Source of the DNA: Halomonas sp.
GTDB taxonomy: Bacteria > Pseudomonadota > Gammaproteobacteria > Pseudomonadales > Halomonadaceae
Assembly (NCBI RefSeq): GCF_007692655.1
Contig: NZ_REBQ01000096.1
Span: forward strand, 1 to 38,678
Direction: 5' to 3'
Length of the DNA: 38,678 nt
The stretch's first letter is position 1. Each line of letters begins with the position of its first letter. This document shows, in pieces, positions 1 through 8,216 of the stretch. The position numbers and the translations under genes are program-made. The notes below the pieces were generated by a model, which had not been told where the DNA came from, did no database searches, and saw only the letters and a list, made by a program, of their open reading frames with translations.

Positions 1-67
1 CTAACTGCTTAAATGCATCTAAACTACGCACACAGTCCTGATAGTCATCGGGGATGGCAATCTTCAT
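1..67 (-). CDS. D-2-hydroxyacid dehydrogenase family protein, N-terminal fragment
   Basis: Only the first 22 codons lie in the window; the gene runs off the left edge. The visible N-terminus, MKIAIPDDYQDCVRSLDAF, resembles the start of NAD-dependent D-2-hydroxyacid dehydrogenases (SerA/GhrA-like), which interconvert 2-oxoacids and D-2-hydroxyacids in the cytoplasm. The ATG overlaps the stop codon of the TRAP permease gene (ATGA at 64-67), and an AAGGAA ribosome-binding site lies inside the end of that gene, so the two are probably translationally coupled. This suggests the enzyme acts on the transported acid or a product of it. The identification rests on a short stretch and the operon context. 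Confidence 0.6.
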   Translation of the reverse strand, partial: MKIAIPDDYQDCVRSLDAFKQL

Positions 68-2016
68 TGAGTAGGTTCCTTACTGGGCAGAGAAACGCTG
101 GTGTCACGGGTATGATTCATACGATATTGCCATGCAAATAGCCCTACGATAAGCGCTATTCCCGCCACATCGGTAATCATCTGGCCGTTAATCAGCATCA
201 GGGCTGCTGTGAGTAATAATCCACGCTCCAGCCAACTACATGGGCGTAAAAAGTACCCGATAGTAGACGCAGCCAGGGCTACAATACCTATCACTCCCGA
301 CCCTACCGCTAATGCAATCTCTAACGCAGTGCCATTTCCTAACAGAGGGGGGTGGTAGATGAACATGTAGGGAATTAAGAAGCCTCCAAGAGAAATCTTA
401 GTCGCTGTAAGCGCAGTCTTGAACCAGTGCGAGCCAGCAATTGCCCCTCCAATGTAGGCTGCCAAAGCCACCGGTGGCGTTACGCCGGAAAGGATCGCAA
501 AGTAGAGGATAAATAGATGCGCTGAAAGGCTAGGCAAGCCTGCTTCAATAAACGCTGCGGCTACCACAGAAGCTGCCAGCATGTAGGCTGCAACGGTTGG
601 TAGTCCCATGCCTAGAATAATCGCTACCACCATTGCCAGAAGCAGGGTGACTAATACATCGCCGCCACTAACAACAAGAATCACGGATGACACCTTAAGG
701 CCTAAGCCGGTAAGGCTAATCACCGAGGCAATCATTGCAACGCTACCGATGATAACGGCGATCATCGCGGCGGTCATGGCACCAGCTTCCAAGGCAGCAG
801 GGATCGTTTTCAAGCGGTCCATAAAGCTGCCTGGACTACGCCAGGAAAATAGATAAATTAACAGTGCGGTGAAATAAGCAGCCACGGCGGCGGTAGTGGG
901 GGTATAGCGCAGTACCAGCATTGTCACGAGGACAATAATAGGCAGCAAAAGCGTTTCAATATTGAATAGCCCCTCTCGTAACGTCGGTCGCTGATCTTTG
1001 GGCACCGGATTGAGCCCTAGGCGTTTTGCTTCAAAGTGGACACTCATCCAAATGGCGAGGTAGAAAAGCAGCGCAGGAATAAGTGCCGCACCAATAATTT
1101 CCAGGTAACTAACGGAAATAACATCAGCCATCACAAAGGCAGCCGCACCCATGATAGGCGGCAAAATTTGCCCACCCGTTGACGCCGAGGCTTCCGTTGC
1201 TGCTGCAAACCGGGGGCTATAGCCGCTTTTTTTCATCAATGGAATGGTAAACACACCTGTAGTGGCTACGTTGGCGGCGGTGCTGCCGCTAATGCTGCCA
1301 AACAATGCGCTGCATAGCGTTGCCGCTTTTGCTGGGCCACCAGCCATGCCGCCAGTCAATGAGTTAGATAGGCGCATAAACGTATCACCACCACCGGTCG
1401 TCACTAACAGCGCGCCAAACATTATAAAGACCACGATTACCGTGGAGGAGGTGCGCATTAAGCTGCCATAAATACCCGTTGGGCTCATGTAAAAAGTGGC
1501 GACTAAATCTGCCCAGCCAAATCCTCCATGCCCCCAAACACCAGGCAAGTAGTTGCCAAAGTATGCGTAAGACAGAGCAATGAGTACTAAGATTGGAAAC
1601 GCAAGACCGATAGCACGACGGCAGGCTTCCAGGAGAAGCAGAATTGCCAGTATGCCAAATACCAAGTCATAGGTAGTCGGCATTAGGTAGCCGAGCCCAT
1701 AAATGATGCGATCGAACTGCATGATGTAGTAGCCGCTAACGGCAACCGCTAACACCACTGTGATAACGTCAAACCAGGGCAGACGCTGGTTATCTTTTGC
1801 ACGGCAAGAGTAGCCCAAGAAAATCAACGGAAGTGCAAATAGCAGGTGTATAGCGTTTTGGGTGTTCACTGCCCCCGTTATTGCGGCATAAAGATGAAAA
1901 ACTGCCATTGCCACCGCGGTTAGCCGCATCACTAAAAACCAGAAGCCCGCTAGCTGGCGCTTGCCCGCGTCTTCCGAAAATTTCTCAACGATTTTATTGC
2001 TTTGAGGGGTGTCCAT
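64..2016 (-). CDS. TRAP transporter fused permease subunit (TAXI type)
   Basis: A 650-residue, strongly hydrophobic inner-membrane protein in which the small (DctQ-like) and large (DctM-like) TRAP subunits are fused, as is usual for TAXI-type systems. It would use an ion gradient to import an organic acid delivered by the periplasmic receptor. Many membrane segments are visible, with glycine-rich DctM-like stretches such as FGSISGSTAANVATTG and ATEASASTGGQILPPIMGAAAF in the middle and LSGVTPPVALAAY near residue 510. The TAXI receptor gene lies 125 bases upstream and a hydroxyacid dehydrogenase gene overlaps the end. The ATG follows a GGGAG motif at 7-base spacing. The substrate cannot be read from the sequence; known TAXI systems carry dicarboxylates, amino acids or sialic acid. 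Confidence 0.93.
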   Translation of the reverse strand: MDTPQSNKIVEKFSEDAGKRQLAGFWFLVMRLTAVAMAVFHLYAAITGAVNTQNAIHLLFALPLIFLGYSCRAKDNQRLPWFDVITVVLAVAVSGYYIMQFDRIIYGLGYLMPTTYDLVFGILAILLLLEACRRAIGLAFPILVLIALSYAYFGNYLPGVWGHGGFGWADLVATFYMSPTGIYGSLMRTSSTVIVVFIMFGALLVTTGGGDTFMRLSNSLTGGMAGGPAKAATLCSALFGSISGSTAANVATTGVFTIPLMKKSGYSPRFAAATEASASTGGQILPPIMGAAAFVMADVISVSYLEIIGAALIPALLFYLAIWMSVHFEAKRLGLNPVPKDQRPTLREGLFNIETLLLPIIVLVTMLVLRYTPTTAAVAAYFTALLIYLFSWRSPGSFMDRLKTIPAALEAGAMTAAMIAVIIGSVAMIASVISLTGLGLKVSSVILVVSGGDVLVTLLLAMVVAIILGMGLPTVAAYMLAASVVAAAFIEAGLPSLSAHLFILYFAILSGVTPPVALAAYIGGAIAGSHWFKTALTATKISLGGFLIPYMFIYHPPLLGNGTALEIALAVGSGVIGIVALAASTIGYFLRPCSWLERGLLLTAALMLINGQMITDVAGIALIVGLFAWQYRMNHTRDTSVSLPSKEPTQ

Positions 2017-2103
2017 TGGATGGCTCCCACGCCCCGGTGCCGCTAGGCAACTTCTTAGGACGTGTCAAAAATAAGGTGATAATGAGGTAGCCATATTGAA
2101 ACA

Positions 2104-2129
2104 CCCGCAGACGCTTAAACGCCTGCGGG
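2104..2129 (-). terminator. Intercistronic hairpin between TAXI receptor and TRAP permease genes
   Basis: Inverted repeat with 10-base arms (CCCGCAGACG / CGCCTGCGGG, one mismatch) and a six-base loop, 13 bases after the receptor stop codon. It lacks a long U-tract (only GTGTTTC follows on the minus strand). It more likely acts as a partial terminator or mRNA 3'-end stabiliser, giving more receptor than permease, than as a full stop. Confidence 0.5.
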
Positions 2130-2141
2130 GGCAAACAGCTA

Positions 2142-3125
2142 TTAGCGTGCTTCGGGTGGAATGACGTCTTCAGGAATCTCAAGCCCCAGTTCTTGGTAAT
2201 AGCGCAGCGCACCCGCGTGAATTGGGAAGGTCGCGTTATCAATCACATCCTGAGGAGTCATACCATCAGCCGGTGCAAAGGAAGCGGCGACCTGGTCATG
2301 GTTTTCCCAATAGGCTTGGGTAATGTTGTAAACAATATCGTCGTCCAGCGTGCTATTGGCAGATACTCCCATATAAATGCCTAAGGAAGTCGCCTCATCC
2401 ATGCCGCGATAAGTCTCTGCTGGAATGATTGAGGGAGCCAAGAAGGGAAGTTCAGCGGTCACCGTTTCAACTTGCTCTTCCGAAAGCGAAAGAAGCTGCA
2501 GCGGACGTGAAGAGTGCACTTCAGTAAAGGCTGGGATAGGCGGGATGCCGTTGTAGCTGAAACCGATGAGGCGTCCGTCGATGACTCCTTCTGCTGCATC
2601 GTCAATGCGCATACGCTGGTAATCAGGGCTAACACCTAATAGATCAAAGACAAGTTCAGTAATGTATTCACCGCCTCCACCAATACTGCTGGGGTTAAAA
2701 CGTTGACCTTCCAGATCTTCAAAGCTATTGATATTGGCGTCCTGGCGGACTGCCCAGTGCATCGTGGAGGGTGCAATCCAATAGACAAGGCGTACGTTTT
2801 CGTTAGGCGTATCTTCAAAGCGGCCTATGCCGTTGTACTGCTCATAGCCTACCAGGGCCTCTGTAAAGGCTAGGTCTAGTTCATTACGGCCCAGGCGGAT
2901 AGCGTTTTCTCGGGTGCCACCAGTTTCGCGCACGGTAATTTCATAAGGCGTGTTCGCACTAATGACCCGTGCCCCTTCTGAAATACCAAAAAACCAGCCG
3001 GTCCCAGTAGGGACGGCACCAATATTCAGAGCTTCTTGTGCTTGCGCGGCGGCGCTGGCGAGCGTTCCGATTGCCAAAATGGAAGCAGGGATTAGCAGAC
3101 GTGTCTTTTGAGCTAAGAGTTTCAT
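2142..3125 (-). CDS. TAXI family TRAP transporter solute-binding protein
   Basis: A 327-residue periplasmic receptor that captures the substrate for the fused permease encoded downstream. Residues 1-29 form a Sec signal peptide ending at an AQA cleavage site. The mature start, EALNIGAVPTGTGWFFG, is typical of TAXI receptors, as are the central GGGEYITELVFDLLGV and the C-terminal NITQAYWENHDQV and FPIHAGALRYYQELG motifs. The start at 3125 is chosen over an upstream ATG at 3143 because GAGGA lies eight bases before it. It is the first transporter gene, downstream of a LysR gene on the same strand. The ligand is unknown. Confidence 0.92.
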   Translation of the reverse strand: MKLLAQKTRLLIPASILAIGTLASAAAQAQEALNIGAVPTGTGWFFGISEGARVISANTPYEITVRETGGTRENAIRLGRNELDLAFTEALVGYEQYNGIGRFEDTPNENVRLVYWIAPSTMHWAVRQDANINSFEDLEGQRFNPSSIGGGGEYITELVFDLLGVSPDYQRMRIDDAAEGVIDGRLIGFSYNGIPPIPAFTEVHSSRPLQLLSLSEEQVETVTAELPFLAPSIIPAETYRGMDEATSLGIYMGVSANSTLDDDIVYNITQAYWENHDQVAASFAPADGMTPQDVIDNATFPIHAGALRYYQELGLEIPEDVIPPEAR

Positions 3126-3190
3126 TGTTTTTTCCTCAAGCATTAGGATGCTTTTATTGTCATGAAGCGTTTGTTATAGGTGTTATTCGG

Positions 3191-3244
3191 TCAGGTGTTA
3201 GGTGCATTTTTCTTGTTATCGCCTTCAGAAGCAGGTCGCTGCAT
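3191..3244 (-). other. Possible leader peptide ORF upstream of TAXI receptor
   Basis: A 17-codon ORF (M Q R P A S E G D N K K N A P N T) ends 66 bases before the receptor start. It is preceded by GGAGGTGATT, an almost perfect match to the 16S anti-Shine-Dalgarno partner. Five bases after GGAGG comes ATGTGA, a start codon followed at once by stop, whose last bases overlap the ATG of the 17-codon ORF. This could be a translated leader or a ribosome standby site. No attenuator structure was established. Confidence 0.25.
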
Positions 3245-3349
3245 CACATAATCACCTCCAGCATATTGATACCCGTTGCCAATCCATTTGGGTACTAGCG
3301 ATTGATGAGCCTGCTTTCGTGAAACGAGAAGGCTGGCACAAAGTGGCTG

Positions 3350-4300
3350 CTAAGCCACTGAAGGTGCTGGCTGATCGTTATTTTCTGCTAGCTGCACGGC
3401 TTGTCTAGAATTGGCTGAAGATTCAATAAGATGATCGACAAAAAGTCTTGCTGCCTTCGAAATGCGGTCAAGGTTGTTGACGTAAATACAAAGAGGGCGC
3501 TTGGCCCAGTCATCTCGAATAGGCAGTACCCGTACTTGAAGCCCGCCTACATATTGGCGAATGGCACCCTTAGGAACGACGCCGATCCCAAGACCTGCTT
3601 GCACCATCAAACATAGTGCGTCGTAGCTGGTGACTTGAATACGCAGGCGTAGCGGCCTATTAGCTAAACTAGCCGCTTTCAATAGCTGCAAGTTGATCGC
3701 GCTGGAGGAGTGCAAGCCGACGTAGGCATGCTCAAGGCTATCGCGAAAATCTATGCTTTCGCGGTTTGCTAGCGGATGGTTCAGTGGCGTGACAAGAACC
3801 AACTCATCGGTGTGATAAGGCAATTCAGCCAAATCATAGCCATGGGGGAGTTTGGCGCAGATACCAATATCAGCTCCATTTGCCATAATTTCGCGGGTAA
3901 TCACTGGGCTGACTTTCTCTTCTAACTGCACTCCAATATCAGGATGTTTTTCAAAAAATGCCTGAGTCTCACCAGGCAAGTACTGAGTGATAGCGGACAT
4001 ATTGGCAAAAATGCGAATAATCCCGCGCTCACCGCTCGTGTAATCACGCATTTGCAGGTCAAGGTCTTCAAGGTTATGCAGCACCCCACGGGATAGGTGC
4101 AGTAATGCGTTACCGGCGGGAGTTAACTCCACACCACGGTTGTTGCGATGTAACAACGGCGTACTGAAGTGCGCTTCAAGTTCACTTAGCCGCTTGCTAA
4201 CCGCAGACGTTGCAATGAACTCAGCATCAGCAGCACCGGTAATGGTGCCCATCTCCGCTACCCGCACAAATAGCCGCAAAGACGTGGGGTCGAGTTTCAT
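3350..4300 (-). CDS. LysR family transcriptional regulator
   Basis: A 316-residue LysR-type regulator. An N-terminal winged helix-turn-helix (residues 1-60, including ATSAVSKRLSELEAHFSTPLL) is followed by a periplasmic-binding-protein-like effector domain. The start at 4300 has AAGGAG six bases upstream; the reading frame extends 22 codons further, but without a comparable site. It lies immediately upstream of the TAXI-TRAP genes on the same strand and is divergent from the GntR gene. It therefore probably controls the transporter and/or the hydro-lyase unit in response to the transported acid. The regulon is an inference from position. Confidence 0.88.
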   Translation of the reverse strand: MKLDPTSLRLFVRVAEMGTITGAADAEFIATSAVSKRLSELEAHFSTPLLHRNNRGVELTPAGNALLHLSRGVLHNLEDLDLQMRDYTSGERGIIRIFANMSAITQYLPGETQAFFEKHPDIGVQLEEKVSPVITREIMANGADIGICAKLPHGYDLAELPYHTDELVLVTPLNHPLANRESIDFRDSLEHAYVGLHSSSAINLQLLKAASLANRPLRLRIQVTSYDALCLMVQAGLGIGVVPKGAIRQYVGGLQVRVLPIRDDWAKRPLCIYVNNLDRISKAARLFVDHLIESSANSRQAVQLAENNDQPAPSVA

Positions 4301-4525
4301 CTTGAACTCCTTTTTCAGGGTGTCTTTACGAGTGGCGGGGAGCATTTTTGTGATAATTGTATGCAACTATGCTCGATTTTTAATAAATGTAGGCCTATAT
4401 TGCCCCTCAGTGCAATAAGTCGTACACAATATGGCTTTCGACCTTAGTCTTGGAAACTAATTTAAGTAGGCTTCGGCAGTGATTTAAACCAAGCCCAAGC
4501 CGCTGGAATGTTCAGGAGTGTCTTA

Positions 4526-5218
4526 ATGACAGCCGCCGATCGTGTTTATTACATCATCAAGCAGCGCATTCTCAATGGTGGATATGCGGCGGGTAGCTAT
4601 GTGCGTGAAACTGCTATTGGCGAGGAGCTTGATTACAGTCGGACACCTATTCGTGAAGCGTTGCGTCGTTTGGTCTCCGATGGTTGGGTTGAGGCAATTC
4701 CTCATCATGGCGCTCGGGTGGTGGGATGGACACAGCACGATGTGGAAGAAGTGTTTGAGCTAAGAGTACTGTTAGAGCCGCAGGTGGTAAGGCGTGCTGC
4801 TAAACGCATCCGCGAGGCCCAGCTCAATTTGCTAACCAGCTTTGCTGATCAAATGGAAATGCTTTGTGAACAGGAAGATGAGTGCGCTATTGACAAAATC
4901 GCTGTTGTTAATAATCAATTTCATGCTGAGCTGGTGACGGCTGCTGATAGTCCTCGCCTCCAGCGTTTACTGGAAACTATTGTGCAAGTACCTGTCTCAC
5001 GCCGAAGTTTTCATCACTACACGCGTGATGAACTGTTGCGCAGTATGCAGCACCATCGAGAAATTGTTCGTGCTTTGCAAAGTCAAGACGGTGAATGGGC
5101 TGCCGCCATTATGCGCGCGCACATATTAGCAGCTCGTGCTGCACAAATGCGTCAAAAGCAACCAGGCAATACTGCACAAGTAGAACAGCAGCGTAAGAGC
5201 GAACTATCTACCAGTTAG
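4526..5218 (+). CDS. GntR family regulator, FCD (FadR/VanR) subgroup
   Basis: A 230-residue regulator. The winged helix (residues 1-70) contains YSRTPIREALRRL, the classic GntR recognition helix, followed by a helical FCD ligand-binding domain (about 80-215). FCD members usually bind organic acids, often via a metal ion, and act as repressors released by the ligand. The start at 4526 is supported by AGGAG seven bases upstream; an ATG at 4508 lacks such a site. It is divergent from LysR and lies 93 bases before the aconitase-family gene, so it probably controls that gene. The C-terminal tail (about 20 residues) is Gln-rich. Confidence 0.9.
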   Translation: MTAADRVYYIIKQRILNGGYAAGSYVRETAIGEELDYSRTPIREALRRLVSDGWVEAIPHHGARVVGWTQHDVEEVFELRVLLEPQVVRRAAKRIREAQLNLLTSFADQMEMLCEQEDECAIDKIAVVNNQFHAELVTAADSPRLQRLLETIVQVPVSRRSFHHYTRDELLRSMQHHREIVRALQSQDGEWAAAIMRAHILAARAAQMRQKQPGNTAQVEQQRKSELSTS

Positions 5219-5311
5219 CCAACAATATTATAAAAAATAGTAATAGCTAGTTAATAACAATGCAGTTAGCTGCCTTCTCTTTAATGATAATAAAAAATCA
5301 GGACCTCCCTA

Positions 5312-7279
5312 ATGACTCCTCTAACTCCCTCTGTTAATCCCCTAAACTTAGCCCAAAAGCTGATTAGCCATCATTTGGTTAGCGGTGAAATGATCCCAGA
5401 TCATGAAATAGCCCTGCGCATAGACCAAGCGTTGCTACAGGATGTGCTGGGTACATTGGTTATGCTTGAACTTGAAGCAATGGGGCTTGATAGGGTTCAT
5501 ACACAGCCAAGTGTGCAATATATCGACCATGGCCTTGTTCAAGCTGACAACCTCAATGCGGAAACCTATCTGTTTTTAAAGAGTGCTTGTGAACGTTTCG
5601 GAGTCTGGTACTCAGGCCCTGGCAACGGGATTAGTCACCCGGTGCATATGGAGTCCTTCGGTGTTCCTGGCCAGTCTTTAGTAGGTTGCGACAGCCATAC
5701 TACATCGGCGGGCGCATTGGGCATGCTGGCCATCGGTGCGGGCGGTATCGAAGTCGCCATGGCAATGGCTGGTGAACCGCTATATATCACCATGCCAAGG
5801 ATTTGGGGGGTTCGCTTAGAAGGACGCTTACCTGACTGGGTCTCGGCTAAAGATGTTGTCCTGGAGCTACTCCGCCGCCATGGTGTGTCAGGCGGTAAAA
5901 ATAGCATCATTGAGTATTATGGCTCGGGACTTGAAGAACTCTCGGCGATGGATCGTCTTGTGATCGCCAATATGGGCACCGAAATGGGGGCCACTTCGAG
6001 TGTATTTCCCAGTGATGAAAGCACGCGTCGCTTTTTAGCTGCGCGGGGGCGTGAGGCGGACTGGCAGCCGTTAGCGGCAGACCCTGACTGTCATTACGAT
6101 GTTGACGAAGTAATTGACTTATCGCAGCTAGTGCCGCTTATTGCGCTGCCCTCTAGTCCCGATAAAGTGGTTCCTGTGAGCGAGGTGGCAGGGCAGCCGC
6201 TGCACCAAGCCTATATTGGTTCCTCGGGCAATCCTGGCTATCGTGATTTTGCCGTGGTGTCTAGCATGGTTAAGGGGCGTTCAGTGGCCGACGGCGTATC
6301 GCTGGATATAAATCCCTCATCGCGCCAAGTACTTTCCACTCTGATAAGTGAAGGTTATTTAGGTGAGTTGGTCGCCAGCGGAGCTCGCTTACACCAGGCG
6401 GGCTGCAACGGGTGTATTGGGATGGGACAAGCACCCGCCGTAGGTAGAAACAGTCTGCGTACTGTTCCGCGTAACTTCCCAGGCCGTTCCGGGACCCGTG
6501 AAGATAGTGTGTTTCTGTGCAGCCCGGAAACGGCAGCAGCCTCTGCGTTGGCTGGAGTGATTACTGACCCGCGTAGTATGCAAATGGTTTATCCGCGCAT
6601 TCACGAACCTGATGATATGGCGGTCAATCGCGATGTCTTTACGCCACCCCTGCCGCTTGAACAAGCTCGCCTAAAAGCACTGCAAAAGACAGAAAACACG
6701 CCAGCACTCCCGATATTACAGCCACTACCAGACCGCCTGGAAATACCGGTGCTATTGGTCACCGGCGATAATATATCGACAGATGATATTATGCCTGCTG
6801 GTCAGCGAGTTATGCCGTATTGGAGCAGCGTTTATGCCTCCGCTCCTTTCACCTTTGAAGCTGTCGACCCTGAATATGCTCAGCGTGCAGAAGCAACGCG
6901 TACATTAGGCGGACATATCATTGTGGGTGGGCACAACTATGGGCAAGGCTCTAGCCGCGAAAATGCTGCCCTGGTGCCCCGTTATCTGGGCTTGCAGGCT
7001 ATATTAGCCAAAAGCTTCGCGCGTATTCACTGGCAAAATTTGATCTGCTTTGGCGCACTGCCCCTAACGTTTATAAATGAAAATGATGCTGACCGATTAG
7101 CTCAGGGTGACAGCGTTGTGATTGAAAATGTTCATGTCCAGATAGCCAGTGGTTCTACGCTAGAAGCAGAAATTGTCGGCAAAGGAATGATACAACTACA
7201 TCATGGTTTGAGTGAGCGTCAGCGCGAGCTTTTGCGGGTAGGTGGTGTTATTAATCATCTTAAAGCGCGCCAAGCTTGA
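5312..7279 (+). CDS. Aconitase-family hydro-lyase (fused LeuC/LeuD-type), altered cluster motif
   Basis: A 655-residue protein with catalytic and swivel domains in one chain, matching the length of the bacterial 'Aquifex-type' aconitate hydratase family. Family motifs: GCDSHTTSAGALGMLAIGAGG (residues 125-145), CNGCIGMGQAP (C365, C368, cluster ligands), RNFPGRSGT, and in the swivel domain STDDIMPAG and GQGSSRENAALVP. Typical aconitases carry a third [4Fe-4S] ligand in a GSCTN motif; here the equivalent place reads IGSSGNPGYRDF, with serine 305 where cysteine is expected. The enzyme may hydrate or isomerise a substrate other than citrate. It lies between the GntR and flavin-reductase-like genes, near a carboxylate transporter. 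The fold assignment is firm; the substrate is unknown. Confidence 0.85.
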   Translation: MTPLTPSVNPLNLAQKLISHHLVSGEMIPDHEIALRIDQALLQDVLGTLVMLELEAMGLDRVHTQPSVQYIDHGLVQADNLNAETYLFLKSACERFGVWYSGPGNGISHPVHMESFGVPGQSLVGCDSHTTSAGALGMLAIGAGGIEVAMAMAGEPLYITMPRIWGVRLEGRLPDWVSAKDVVLELLRRHGVSGGKNSIIEYYGSGLEELSAMDRLVIANMGTEMGATSSVFPSDESTRRFLAARGREADWQPLAADPDCHYDVDEVIDLSQLVPLIALPSSPDKVVPVSEVAGQPLHQAYIGSSGNPGYRDFAVVSSMVKGRSVADGVSLDINPSSRQVLSTLISEGYLGELVASGARLHQAGCNGCIGMGQAPAVGRNSLRTVPRNFPGRSGTREDSVFLCSPETAAASALAGVITDPRSMQMVYPRIHEPDDMAVNRDVFTPPLPLEQARLKALQKTENTPALPILQPLPDRLEIPVLLVTGDNISTDDIMPAGQRVMPYWSSVYASAPFTFEAVDPEYAQRAEATRTLGGHIIVGGHNYGQGSSRENAALVPRYLGLQAILAKSFARIHWQNLICFGALPLTFINENDADRLAQGDSVVIENVHVQIASGSTLEAEIVGKGMIQLHHGLSERQRELLRVGGVINHLKARQA

Positions 7280-7351
7280 GCCTGTCTATCATTAATAGGT
7301 AGAGATGCCTATCGGGCAGCAGCTTATCCCCAACTTAAGAGCGAGCCAAAC

Positions 7352-7966
7352 ATGAGTGACTACCTGTTAGACGAATCCCCTTTAAGCCCTGGGGTTATTT
7401 ATCGGTTGTTATCTGGCAGTATTTGTCCACGGCCCATTGCCTGGGTCGCAACCCAGGATAAGCAAGGAAACGCCAATTTAGCGCCGTTTTCTTTTTTCAA
7501 TGTTGCCAGTGTGAACCCACCCGTGCTGGCCTTTTCACCGTTGCTGAATGGGAGCGGTGAGATTAAGGACACCGTACGCAACCTCAGTGAAGTGGCAGAA
7601 TGCGTCGTGCATGTCGGTAGTGAAGCATTGATTGAAGCACTTAATACTACCAGCGCCAGCCTTCCCCCAGGAGACGACGAATTTGCCCTGGCCGGTCTGG
7701 ATAAAGCGGCCATGGCCGGCGTAAGCGTGCCGCGTATTGCCAATGCACCCATCGCTTTTGGCTGTAAGCTCTATGACATGATTCGGTTTGGCGACCAGCC
7801 GCTGGCAGGGACGCTAGTCTTGGCCCAAGTGATTTCTATCCATATTGATGATGCCCTGTGGGATGGTCGTCATGTAAATATGGATTTACTCAAACCGGTG
7901 GGGCGTTTAGCAGGCAGTGACTACATTCGCATCAGCGATCGTTTTGCAATTGAGCGACCTGCATAA
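7352..7966 (+). CDS. Flavin reductase-like domain protein (FMN-binding split barrel)
   Basis: A 204-residue protein of the flavin reductase-like/DIM6-NTAB family. The N-terminal SICPRPIAWVATQDKQGNANLAPFSFFN is the family hallmark (FMN phosphate and isoalloxazine contacts), followed by NPPVLAFSP and KDTVRNL. Such proteins bind FMN and either supply reduced flavin to a monooxygenase or have an uncharacterised redox role; no monooxygenase is visible here. It follows the hydro-lyase by 72 bases and probably shares its transcript. The ribosome-binding site is weak (GAGCGAG). A weak terminator follows. Its place in the pathway is unclear. Confidence 0.85.
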   Translation: MSDYLLDESPLSPGVIYRLLSGSICPRPIAWVATQDKQGNANLAPFSFFNVASVNPPVLAFSPLLNGSGEIKDTVRNLSEVAECVVHVGSEALIEALNTTSASLPPGDDEFALAGLDKAAMAGVSVPRIANAPIAFGCKLYDMIRFGDQPLAGTLVLAQVISIHIDDALWDGRHVNMDLLKPVGRLAGSDYIRISDRFAIERPA

Positions 7967-7996
7967 AAAATATTAATAACTAATTGATATAGTTGT

Positions 7997-8020
7997 CATA
8001 ACCTACGTTATGGCGTTTTT
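7997..8020 (+). terminator. Putative terminator after flavin reductase-like gene
   Basis: CATAAC / GTTATG inverted repeat with a four-base loop, followed by GCG and five Ts, 30 bases after the stop codon. The stem is short and AT-rich, so efficiency is doubtful. The remaining gene-free stretch to 8216 is AT-rich and presumably carries the promoter of the next gene. Confidence 0.4.
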
Positions 8021-8134
8021 ATAAGATTTTGTTTACAGGTCAGATAATAATTGTTACTGAGCAATCAACGATAATTAATTTTTAGTCGTATATTCTCCTG
8101 CTGATAGTCATAAAAAAGTGATGGCGTTATCGAG

Positions 8135-8161
8135 TGCTCATAGCAATATCTGTTATGAGCA
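8135..8161. promoter_or_regulatory. Inverted repeat upstream of periplasmic binding protein gene
   Basis: A perfect 8-base inverted repeat, TGCTCATA / TATGAGCA, with an 11-base spacer, centred about 70 bases before the start codon at 8217. The size and position would suit a dimeric regulator, but no partner is known and the core promoter is not obvious. Confidence 0.3.
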
Positions 8162-8216
8162 TTGAGGCGCGTCATCTATTCAGTGGGGAATGATCTAGCT
8201 AGCAAGGAGCAGATCA

